Source of the DNA: JAYZDB01 sp036338025
GTDB taxonomy: Bacteria; Planctomycetota; UBA1135; UBA2386
Direction: 5' to 3'
NCBI GenBank assembly: GCA_036338025.1
Contig: JAYZDB010000315.1
Coordinates: forward strand, 1-5,389
Length of the DNA: 5,389 nucleotides
The translations under genes were made by a program, and so were the position numbers. Position 1 is the first letter of the stretch. Each line of letters opens with the position of its first letter. Shown here piece by piece: positions 1-5,389 of the stretch. Under the pieces are notes generated by a model. It did not search any database. It was not told the DNA's origin and saw only the letters and a program-made list of their open reading frames with translations.

Positions 1-1710
1 TCGGACGCAGTCCGGTCCATCCAACGCCTGGGAGACCGCGGCTTCGACTCATACCTGGTCGGTGGCTGTGTACGAGATCTCCTGCTCGACCGTGACCCAA
101 AGGACTTCGACATCGCGACGGAGGCCCGACCCCAGCAGGTCAAGCGGGCGTTTCCCCGCAACTGCCGCATCATCGGGCGACGCTTCAAGCTGGCGCACCT
201 GCACTTCAACGGCAACCAGAAGATCCTCGAAGTCGCCACCTTCCGTAGCAGCCCGCTGCCTCCCAGTGCCGACAACGACGAATCTGGTGAGTTCGATTCC
301 GCTGCCGATGATGATGGCAGACCGGCAGATCCTGCGGCCGAGGACGACGCCAAACGCCAGGATGACTCCTACGCAGACCCGGAACTCCCCGATCAGGATT
401 CGACCGAGGACGCTGATGATGATTCCGATGCCGACCTCCTGATCATCCGCGACAACGAGTTCGGCACCATCGAGGAAGACGCACTACGCCGCGACTTCAC
501 CATCAACGCACTATTCCTCAACCCGCTCAAGAACGAGATCATTGACTACGTCGATGGGATCTCGGACGTCGAGGCCCACATCATCCGTACGATCGGCGAC
601 CCGGTCACGCGGTTCCGAGAGGATCCGATTCGGATCTTACGGGCGATCAAGTTCGCTGGCCGGTTGAGCTTCACCTTCGACCCAGCTACCGGGGACGCCA
701 TGCGGGAGACCGCGCCCGATCTGGTACGCGCCGCACCACCCCGCATTCTCGAGGAAATCCTGCGCCTGCTACGCGGTGGCCATGCACTGCCATCGTTCCA
801 ATTGCTGCGAGATATCGGCGGCATCGCTCCCTTGCTGCCAACGGTCCACGAGTACCTGCAGTCCTCGGATCCCAAGGAACGACGAATCTTCTGGTGCCTG
901 CTGGAGACTCTCGACAACCACATCAACAACGGCGCCGTACCGTCGAATGCCGTACTGCTCGGCTGCCTGTTCCTGCGCCCAGTGCTGACCCGGTACGCCA
1001 GCAGCGACGGCGGTAGCCCTGCCACGGTAGCAGAAGAACTGGTTGGGCCGCTGGCCCAGGACCTCCGCCTGCCGCGCCGCGACACCGGCGCGCTCAAGCG
1101 CGTCTGCAGCGTGCACCCCCGGTTCACTGCATCCGGCAAGCGTCGCTTCCGGCTGGCATCCTTTCTGCAAGACCCATATCTGCCGGAGGCCTTGGAACTA
1201 TTTGAACTGAGTTGCTACGCCACCGGGGAGGACTTCGAGCATCTCGAACGGTGGCGCGAACTTCGATCGGAGGCGAGCGACGATGCCTCACACGATGAAG
1301 CTCCGGTCGATGTCGCCAAGGAACCCGACAAGTCAAGGAGATCCAAGACCCCGGCGAAGCGCTCCCGCGGCAAGCCCGCCAACGAACGCAGCAAGCGCAC
1401 CGTCGTCAAGAAGCCTGCCAAGAAGAAGGCAAAGACCCAGAAGAAGCCCTCGAAGCGGGGTCGTAAGAAGGACGAGGTCCTCACCCTCGAGCCTGAGGCG
1501 ATCGATGTTTCGGCCTTCGATCGTGAATTAGGCCACCGGGAGATACCACGATTCGACACGATCGTGGAGGACGCTGGCGGCGTCAGCAAGCCCAAGCGCC
1601 GCGTGAAGATCCGTGACGATGACGCCTACAAGCCTCCGCCGCCACCGGGTACAGGCGACGCCGCGCCCCCGTCACCACCGCCCAAGGACGACACCTACGG
1701 AGATTGGTAG
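1..1710 (+). CDS. pcnB: Poly(A) polymerase I-type tRNA-nucleotidyltransferase-family protein, 5'-truncated
   Basis: The frame is open from base 1 to the TAG at 1708-1710 (569 visible residues); the start codon lies outside the window, probably a few tens of codons upstream. The protein belongs to the class II nucleotidyltransferase superfamily (poly(A) polymerase / CCA-adding enzyme). Visible motifs are GGCVRDLLL at residues 21-29, the metal-binding DFD at 35-37, RRDFTIN at 163-169 and REDPIRILRAIKFA at 206-219. RIIGRRFKLAH at 56-66 resembles the bacterial PAP signature and not that of CCA enzymes, so 3' polyadenylation of RNA promoting decay is the likely role. An Asp/Glu-rich insert (about residues 91-145, 25 acidic residues) sits where E. 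coli PcnB has a short loop. After about residue 420 comes a non-conserved tail: Lys/Arg-rich 444-490 (24 basic of 47), a mixed stretch, then a proline-rich end with PPPPP at 545-549. Family assignment is firm; PAP over CCA specificity is inferred from the motif. It is probably cotranscribed with panB. Confidence 0.93.
   Translation, partial: SDAVRSIQRLGDRGFDSYLVGGCVRDLLLDRDPKDFDIATEARPQQVKRAFPRNCRIIGRRFKLAHLHFNGNQKILEVATFRSSPLPPSADNDESGEFDSAADDDGRPADPAAEDDAKRQDDSYADPELPDQDSTEDADDDSDADLLIIRDNEFGTIEEDALRRDFTINALFLNPLKNEIIDYVDGISDVEAHIIRTIGDPVTRFREDPIRILRAIKFAGRLSFTFDPATGDAMRETAPDLVRAAPPRILEEILRLLRGGHALPSFQLLRDIGGIAPLLPTVHEYLQSSDPKERRIFWCLLETLDNHINNGAVPSNAVLLGCLFLRPVLTRYASSDGGSPATVAEELVGPLAQDLRLPRRDTGALKRVCSVHPRFTASGKRRFRLASFLQDPYLPEALELFELSCYATGEDFEHLERWRELRSEASDDASHDEAPVDVAKEPDKSRRSKTPAKRSRGKPANERSKRTVVKKPAKKKAKTQKKPSKRGRKKDEVLTLEPEAIDVSAFDRELGHREIPRFDTIVEDAGGVSKPKRRVKIRDDDAYKPPPPPGTGDAAPPSPPPKDDTYGDW
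1699..1702 (+). promoter_or_regulatory. Ribosome binding site deciding the panB start
   Basis: GGAG lies inside the last codons of pcnB, 10 nt before the ATG at 1713. The alternative in-frame TTG at 1704 would leave only one base between it and this motif, so the ATG is preferred. The site overlaps the upstream coding end, which suggests translational coupling. Confidence 0.5.
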
Positions 1711-1712
1711 AG

Positions 1713-2516
1713 ATGGAGAAATCCAAGGTCACTACCGAAGTCCTTCGTGCCATGAAACAAGACGGTGAACCGATCGCCGCCTTGACCGCCTACGACTATC
1801 TCTGGGCCCAACTTCTCGACGAAGCGGGTGTCGACATCTTGTTGGTCGGGGACTCGGTCGGGACAGTTGTCCAGGGCCGCGACACAACGGTGCCGGTCAC
1901 CATGGACCAGATCCTCTACCACACAGAGATGGTGACCCGGGCGGTTTCACGCGCCCTGGTGATTGCGGACATGCCCTTCATGTCCTTCCAGACCAGCCTG
2001 CAGGAGGCGCTGCACAATGCTGGCAAGCTCCTCAAGGAGTCCAACGTCGAGGCGGTGAAACTCGAGGGCGGCCGCGCTGTCGCCGACACGGTCAGCCACC
2101 TGACGAGTGCCGGTATTCCAGTCATGGGCCACCTGGGCCTCACCCCGCAGAGCATCCACAAGTTTGGGTCCTACCGGGTGCGAGGCGACAACCTCGATGA
2201 TGCCGAGGAGATATTCGCGGACGCGATGGCACTCCAGGACGCCGGCGCATTTGCAGTCGTCCTGGAGAAGATTCCGGTCGACCTGGCCGCCAACATCACC
2301 GCCGAGCTTTCCATCCCGACCATCGGGATCGGTGCGGGTCCAAAATGTGACGGGCAGATCCTCGTCACCCAGGACATGGTCGGCTTGTTCACCCGCTTCC
2401 GCCCCCGCTTTGTCCGGCGCTACCTGGAACTCGCGGAGATCCTACAGGGCGCGTTCGGGGATTACGTACAGGACGTCAAGAACCGTTCGTTCCCGGACTC
2501 AGACGAGAGTTACTAG
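1713..2516 (+). CDS. panB: 3-methyl-2-oxobutanoate hydroxymethyltransferase (ketopantoate hydroxymethyltransferase)
   Basis: This cytosolic enzyme transfers a hydroxymethyl group from 5,10-methylenetetrahydrofolate to 2-oxoisovalerate, giving ketopantoate, the first committed step of pantothenate and CoA synthesis. The 267-residue product has normal family length and aligns along its whole length with the (beta/alpha)8-barrel PanB family. Visible landmarks are LTAYDY at 24-29, GDSVG at 46-50 with metal ligand D47 (E. coli D45), D86 in IADMPFM (E. coli D84), K116 and E118 in VKLEGG (E. coli E114), GHLGLTPQS at 139-147, the catalytic-base glutamate E185 in VLEKIP (E. coli E181), and IGIGAG followed by CDGQILV. 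All key residues are present, so the enzyme should be active. The ATG starts 2 nt after the pcnB stop, consistent with one transcript. E. coli has folK between pcnB and panB; here folK is absent. panC or panD does not follow, because the next gene is on the opposite strand. Confidence 0.97.
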   Translation: MEKSKVTTEVLRAMKQDGEPIAALTAYDYLWAQLLDEAGVDILLVGDSVGTVVQGRDTTVPVTMDQILYHTEMVTRAVSRALVIADMPFMSFQTSLQEALHNAGKLLKESNVEAVKLEGGRAVADTVSHLTSAGIPVMGHLGLTPQSIHKFGSYRVRGDNLDDAEEIFADAMALQDAGAFAVVLEKIPVDLAANITAELSIPTIGIGAGPKCDGQILVTQDMVGLFTRFRPRFVRRYLELAEILQGAFGDYVQDVKNRSFPDSDESY

Positions 2517-2556
2517 ACCAAAGCCAGAGGCGCGGCGGCATACAGCCCAGGCATAA

Positions 2557-2569
2557 ACCGATCCGGTTC
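2557..2569. terminator. Weak hairpin in the convergent intergenic gap
   Basis: A 5-bp perfect stem (AACCG / CGGTT) with a 3-base loop lies midway between the panB stop and the end of the H1-like gene. On the - strand the stem is followed by TTAT, a short T-rich run; on the + strand there is no T-tract. It is the only candidate terminator I can see in the 81-bp gap and it is weak. Termination here could equally be Rho-dependent or rely on transcript collision. Confidence 0.2.
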
Positions 2570-2597
2570 CCGAGGCAGCACGGCGCAACGGCGATAA

Positions 2598-2963
2598 CTA
2601 CGAAGACGACTTGCCGGTCTTCTTCGCGGACTTGCCAGTCTTCTTCGCCGCCTTGCTGGTCTTCTTCGCCGCCTTGCTAGTCTTCTTCGCCGTCTTGCTG
2701 GTCTTCTTCGCGGCCGTCTCGGTCGTCTTCGCGGCTACGTCGGTCGTCTTCTCGACTACCTCGGTCTTCTTCGCAGCCGTCTCGGTCTTCTTCTCGACTA
2801 CCGCGGTCTTCTTTCCGGCCGCGTCAGCATCTTCGGTCTTCTTCGGCTGGGCCGGCGGACGGAAGCCGAGCTTCTCGCGGTAGGCCTGCCAGCCCTTGCC
2901 CATCTTCTTCCGCTTGTAGCGGCCGGACGTCGCACCACCGGCTTTGCGTCGTGACTTTGCCAT
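2598..2963 (-). CDS. Small lysine-rich histone-H1-like heptad-repeat protein
   Basis: A 121-residue protein from ATG at 2963, 9 nt after the rplC stop, with an SD-like AGTAGG overlapping that stop. Residues 1-40 are non-repetitive and basic (KSRRK near the start, RYKRKKMGKG at 15-24, then WQAYREKLGFRPP) and I do not recognise a family there. A degenerate unit begins at residue 41 (KKTEDAD). Residues 51-120 are ten gapless 7-residue units of the form KKTxxxx or KTTxxxx. Units 1-5 are mixed in charge (for example KKTAVVE, KKTEVVE, KTTDVAA); units 6-10 are purely basic (KKTSKAA, KKTGKSA). Lys/Ala/Ser/Thr-rich low-complexity tails of this kind resemble bacterial H1-like proteins such as AlgP or chlamydial Hc1/Hc2, which bind DNA or RNA. 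Nucleic-acid binding is therefore likely, but the similarity is compositional. The position after L3 suggests that expression tracks ribosome production; a ribosome-associated role is an alternative. No signal peptide or membrane segment is visible. Confidence 0.8.
   Translation of the reverse strand: MAKSRRKAGGATSGRYKRKKMGKGWQAYREKLGFRPPAQPKKTEDADAAGKKTAVVEKKTETAAKKTEVVEKTTDVAAKTTETAAKKTSKTAKKTSKAAKKTSKAAKKTGKSAKKTGKSSS
2601..2813 (-). repeat. 21-bp in-frame tandem repeat encoding KKTxxxx units
   Basis: Ten consecutive 21-bp units encode residues 51-120 of the H1-like protein, with one extra serine codon before the stop. On the + strand each unit starts with GTCTTCTTC or a close variant. 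The units at the C-terminal end of the protein (about 2601-2708) are most alike at DNA level, which points to recent duplication; those farther in have diverged. Because the period is a multiple of three, unit gain or loss would keep the reading frame. Confidence 0.85.
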
Positions 2964-2971
2964 ACTTGGTG

Positions 2972-2977
2972 CCTACT
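2972..2977 (-). promoter_or_regulatory. Ribosome binding site of the H1-like gene overlapping the rplC stop
   Basis: Read on the - strand this is AGTAGG, a 5 of 6 match to AGGAGG, 8 nt before the ATG at 2963. It contains the TAG stop of rplC (2973-2975). Ribosomes terminating on L3 would sit on this site, so coupled translation is likely. Confidence 0.5.
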
Positions 2978-3689
2978 TCTTGACCGCCTCGCGGACCATC
3001 ACGTAACCAGCAGGTTTGCCTGGAATCGCGCCCTTGACGTAGAGGAGATTGCGTTCTGCGTCGATCTTCACGACTTCGACATTCTGCACCGTGATCCGGT
3101 CCGTGCCCTTGTGCCCCGGCATCTTCTTGCCCTTGGTGACACCCTTGGCCGTCGAGTATTGGCGACCGATGCCACCCTGACGCCGATGGCTCTTGCTGTT
3201 GCCATGGGTAGTCGACTGCCGGGCAAAGTTGTGGCGCCGGATGGTCCCGGTGTGACCCAGGCCCTTGGAGGTTCCGGTGACATCGATATACGACACGTCC
3301 TTGAGAACATCGACCTTGATCTCGTCACCTTGCTGGTACGGGGGCAGCGCGTCGTAACGGAACTCCCTCACATACCACATCGCCGGCGAACCGGAGCGGG
3401 CAGCATGACCGACCTCCGCCTTGCGGCTGGCCTTGTCATTCTTCGGATCAAAGCCAAGCTGAACACTGTAGTAACCATCATCCCGTCGCGGGCGCTCAGA
3501 CTTGCCGTTCTGCTTGCCCCGGTTGTTGGCGGCGTTGCGGTCGGATTCGGGGAGCTCGCTGACTTCCTTGGCCTTGACCTGCATCACCTTGCAGGGCCCT
3601 GCCTGCACAACGGTGACGGGGACGACGGTGCCGTCTTCTTGGAACAGTTGGGTCATGCCCAGCTTCTTACCTAGGATTCCGATGGTCAT
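2973..3689 (-). CDS. rplC: Large-subunit ribosomal protein L3 (uL3)
   Basis: L3 binds 23S rRNA early in 50S assembly and reaches toward the peptidyl-transferase centre. The 238-residue product has the family's features in order: GILGKKLGMTQLF at 4-16, VVQAGPC at 27-33, VQLGF at 76-80, VTGTSKGLGHTG at 137-148, RRHNFARQ at 151-158, THGNSKSHR at 161-169, KGKKMPG at 186-192, DRITVQN at 197-203 and NLLYVKGAIPG at 214-224. Q158 aligns with the E. coli glutamine methylated by PrmB. The protein is longer than the usual 205-215 residues mainly because of a hydrophilic insert of about 26 residues (44-69) in the loop after VKAKEV. I chose the ATG at 3689 because MTIGILGKKLGM is the usual N-terminus, although the frame is open upstream to 3818. 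No strong Shine-Dalgarno is visible before it. In most bacteria rplC lies between rpsJ and rplD; here neither adjoins it, and an H1-like gene follows after 9 nt. Confidence 0.97.
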   Translation of the reverse strand: MTIGILGKKLGMTQLFQEDGTVVPVTVVQAGPCKVMQVKAKEVSELPESDRNAANNRGKQNGKSERPRRDDGYYSVQLGFDPKNDKASRKAEVGHAARSGSPAMWYVREFRYDALPPYQQGDEIKVDVLKDVSYIDVTGTSKGLGHTGTIRRHNFARQSTTHGNSKSHRRQGGIGRQYSTAKGVTKGKKMPGHKGTDRITVQNVEVVKIDAERNLLYVKGAIPGKPAGYVMVREAVKK

Positions 3690-3720
3690 CTGACGGGCGT
3701 ATGTTGGCTGGTGGCTTCGG

Positions 3721-3735
3721 CCTGCGGGCGCCAGG
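3721..3735 (-). repeat. Leader repeat copy 2 upstream of rplC
   Basis: Read on the - strand this is CCTGGCGCCCGCAGG, which can form a CCTG/CAGG stem. It matches 12 of 15 bases of the copy at 3746-3760, with a start-to-start spacing of 25 bp. It lies about 30 bp before the rplC start and would be in the 5' leader RNA if the promoter at 3790-3818 is right. Function unknown; chance is possible in such GC-rich sequence. Confidence 0.35.
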
Positions 3736-3745
3736 GGCGTGTCGA

Positions 3746-3760
3746 CTGGCGGGTGCCAGG
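3746..3760 (-). repeat. Leader repeat copy 1 upstream of rplC (hairpin)
   Basis: Read on the - strand this is CCTGGCACCCGCCAG, with a perfect 5-bp stem CTGGC/GCCAG around a 4-base loop (3746-3759). With the copy at 3721-3735 it gives two similar hairpin-capable elements in the rplC leader. There is no T-tract after either, so they do not look like intrinsic terminators. Confidence 0.4.
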
Positions 3761-3789
3761 ATGCTGGGACCGGGCCGGAAGGGCGAGGA

Positions 3790-3818
3790 TTTGTAGGCAA
3801 TTCGCTGCCCCGAAGCAA
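3790..3818 (-). promoter_or_regulatory. Candidate sigma-70-type promoter for rplC and the H1-like gene
   Basis: On the - strand, TTGCTT (3813-3818) and TACAAA (3790-3795) are separated by 17 bp, matching TTGACA and TATAAT at 3 and 4 of 6 positions. It starts 3 bp after the stop of the vWA gene, in the only gap of any size (131 bp, 3690-3820) on this strand. It would give a leader of roughly 90-95 nt. The AT-rich patch stands out in GC-rich surroundings, but the -35 match is modest. Confidence 0.35.
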
Positions 3819-3820
3819 GC

Positions 3821-5389
3821 CTAAACGTAGGCCCGGACCGCCAGGAACAGCAAGGCCAGGACCAGCAGAACCAGCGCCAGCCGGGTCGCCGGTGTGGCGA
3901 AAACCGGCAGCGGTCGATCAGCCTGCGCCGCCGCACCCGGAACTCCTCCGCCAGCCCCGCTGAGGTCCGATTCCCCGGCATCCAGGAGTGGATCGCCGAC
4001 CAGCCGTGGCCTCGCCTCCGCCCCGAACGAGCGGGCGAATGCCCGGCGCACGAACTGCGGGAAGGCAGCCAGCTTGAACAGGTTGGACTCCCCCAGCCGA
4101 AAGGCCAGGTGTACCGAACTCGAGTCCGGACCATCGACAACCACGCCGAGAACACCGGAATCCCCGCGCAGCAAGGTCGCGCTGTTGGCCGGCAGTGCCT
4201 CGAGGTCTCGCCAGGCCAGGGCGCTCTCGATACGGAGCTCCGAGAGGTCCAGACCAGTGGTCAGGGGATCGACGCGGTCCCAATCCTGTAGGCGCGGGGC
4301 GATCGACCGATCCGTTCCCCCACCCAAGACGGTCCCGAAACTCAGGACCCGCAGACCCGGACGCAGGTCCGCAAGTTGTCCACCATCCGTGATCAGGAAC
4401 GCCGCCCGGTCGGCTGCTCCCTCGACAAGCTCGCCGCCAAACTCGCCGGCCAGGGCGCGCGCAGCCGCCCACACCGCTTTGGACGAGTCGGACTCGGCCC
4501 GTACAGCGATGGTCGGACTCGGCGGCGCCGGCACCTCGACCACCACCTTGTCATCGAGTCCCAGCCCATCCTTGAAGGCGGAATCGCCCACCGCGGGTCG
4601 CAGGGTGAGTTCGAGACGCCCGCCGCGGGTTCGCGTCAGGGGCAAGGTCAGATTCCTGGCCGCACCGGCTGTCAGTGACAAATCCTGCGACAGCGAGCCA
4701 GCAACCCCGCCGGTCACCACCAGGCGCAGGCTACGATCCGGACCGAAATTCTGCACCGTGACGCGCAACCGCAGACTCGGTAGCGGCCAATCGTCCAGCA
4801 CCTCGCAGGCGGTAATCGCCAGGTTGCTACTACGCGCCCCGACGACGGTCAAGCTACCCTCTTCTGGCAGGCCGCCAACTCCCAGGCCATCGGTCAAGGT
4901 CCAGACTGCTGTCGTCTCATCGCGGACCTGCCGAACCAACCGAAGCAGGTCGACACCAGCCGCGCCAGCAGGCTCGGTCTGATCCAACCGTTCCAGGATC
5001 GTCGCCCGGTCGCCACGCAGGATCCGGACCTCGTCAGCGTACAGGCCTACCCGCACATCGATGTCGGTCGGGATCTCCTCGAGCGCCTGCTCGAGTCGCC
5101 GTTTGGCCTGGTCCCAGGCGCTGCCACCGCTGCCGCGCGCTGCCATGCTCGCCGAAGTATCGACCAGGACCACGAGATTCTTCGCTCCAGGGCGACCCCC
5201 CAGGCTGGGTTCGCTATGAGCAACGACCAGCGCGATGAATGCCAGCGCCAGCAACACGAAGCGCAGCCATCGAAAACGCAGCGGACGGCGCCGAAGTCGC
5301 TGACGGGCTTGCACCCACAAACCGAGATAGGCAGTGGAGTGATCCCGCTTGGGGCGCGGCGGTCGGCTGAGCAGGTAGAGCACCGGCAG
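3821..5389 (-). CDS. BatA-like von Willebrand factor A domain membrane protein, 5'-truncated
   Basis: The frame is open from the right edge to TAG at 3821-3823 (522 visible residues). A GTG at 5383 could be read as a start, but the two codons before it stay open and LPVLYLLSRPPRPKRD looks like the end of the first membrane segment plus the basic loop of an aerotolerance/BatA N-terminal domain, so perhaps 20 residues are missing. In visible numbering: basic cytoplasmic loop 9-41; membrane helix about 42-57; vWA domain from about 70 with MIDAS motif DTSAS at 77-81 and TLTDG at 164-168; a beta-rich middle (about 190-285); a glutamine-amidotransferase-like region (about 290-450) with LITDGG at 332-337 and VHLAFRL near 426; and a C-terminal helix at about 503-519 ending RAYV. 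The basic loop predicts the vWA and middle domains lie outside the cytoplasm. The metal site looks intact. The family is often linked to MoxR ATPases, but the exact role is unknown. A 131-bp gap separates it from rplC. Confidence 0.88.
   Translation of the reverse strand: MPVLYLLSRPPRPKRDHSTAYLGLWVQARQRLRRRPLRFRWLRFVLLALAFIALVVAHSEPSLGGRPGAKNLVVLVDTSASMAARGSGGSAWDQAKRRLEQALEEIPTDIDVRVGLYADEVRILRGDRATILERLDQTEPAGAAGVDLLRLVRQVRDETTAVWTLTDGLGVGGLPEEGSLTVVGARSSNLAITACEVLDDWPLPSLRLRVTVQNFGPDRSLRLVVTGGVAGSLSQDLSLTAGAARNLTLPLTRTRGGRLELTLRPAVGDSAFKDGLGLDDKVVVEVPAPPSPTIAVRAESDSSKAVWAAARALAGEFGGELVEGAADRAAFLITDGGQLADLRPGLRVLSFGTVLGGGTDRSIAPRLQDWDRVDPLTTGLDLSELRIESALAWRDLEALPANSATLLRGDSGVLGVVVDGPDSSSVHLAFRLGESNLFKLAAFPQFVRRAFARSFGAEARPRLVGDPLLDAGESDLSGAGGGVPGAAAQADRPLPVFATPATRLALVLLVLALLFLAVRAYV

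Noticed and set aside
62..442. + strand 126-codon frame at the left edge
   Set aside because: It overlaps the PcnB catalytic motifs in another frame and is Ser/Arg/Thr-rich without motifs.
546..1139. - strand open frame of 197 codons opposite pcnB
   Set aside because: Ser/Arg-rich with no motif, lying over the conserved RRDFTIN-downstream region of pcnB; shadow frame.
1704..1712. TTG start for panB three codons upstream of the ATG
   Set aside because: It would overlap the pcnB stop and leave one base from the GGAG motif; the ATG at 1713 has workable spacing.
2517..2597. Possible small gene or RNA in the convergent gap
   Set aside because: Only 81 bp, no start with RBS and no stable structure beyond the weak 5-bp hairpin.
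2611..2883. + strand frame encoding a hydrophobic VFFAALL repeat that looks like a membrane protein
   Set aside because: It is the antisense of the lysine-codon repeat (AAG AAG read backwards gives CTT CTT). The H1-like frame has an SD, a fitting start after rplC and sensible composition, so the hydrophobic repeat is an artefact.
3111..3674. + strand 187-codon frame opposite rplC
   Set aside because: Antisense to a fully conserved L3 sequence; no recognisable domain.
3690..3818. 43-residue N-terminal extension of L3 from a TTG at 3818
   Set aside because: The extension is Pro/Arg-rich with no similarity to L3, and the ATG at 3689 gives the standard MTIGILGKKLGM start. The stretch is better explained as leader and promoter.
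3894..4982. Long + strand open frame of 362 codons opposite the vWA gene
   Set aside because: Arg/Ser/Pro-rich translation with no recognisable domain, exactly antisense to a gene with clear vWA motifs; typical shadow frame in high-GC DNA.

Overview
The window is a high-GC bacterial chromosomal segment with five protein-coding genes in two convergent blocks. On the + strand, a 5'-truncated poly(A) polymerase I-type nucleotidyltransferase (pcnB-like, 1-1710) is followed after 2 nt by panB (1713-2516), the first committed enzyme of pantothenate/CoA synthesis. On the - strand, reading leftward from the right edge, there is a 5'-truncated BatA-like von Willebrand A membrane protein (3821-5389), ribosomal protein L3 (rplC, 2973-3689) and a small lysine-rich, histone-H1-like repeat protein (2598-2963). 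The two blocks meet tail to tail in an 81-bp gap (2517-2597). No RNA gene, CRISPR array, insertion sequence or phage gene is visible.

The host looks like a high-GC Gram-negative-type bacterium. The pcnB-panB neighbourhood recalls Proteobacteria, where folK usually lies between them. The three-segment vWA protein is a family common in Planctomycetota, Myxococcota and related phyla. The low-complexity, strongly charged extensions on several proteins fit such lineages. I cannot fix the phylum from this sequence; Myxococcota-like or Planctomycetota-like is a weak inference.

Most of the window is housekeeping. The unusual parts are: (i) L3 is not followed by L4/rplD as in the canonical S10 operon, but 9 nt downstream by an H1-like protein built of ten gapless 7-residue repeats whose charge shifts from mixed to purely basic; (ii) PcnB carries an Asp-rich insert inside its catalytic domain and an H1-like Lys/Arg tail at its C-terminus; (iii) L3 carries a hydrophilic insert of about 26 residues; (iv) the rplC leader contains two near-identical 15-bp hairpin-capable repeats downstream of a candidate promoter. 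The rplC/H1-like pair is the best candidate for something undescribed, possibly linking ribosome supply to nucleoid or RNA packaging, but that role is speculative.
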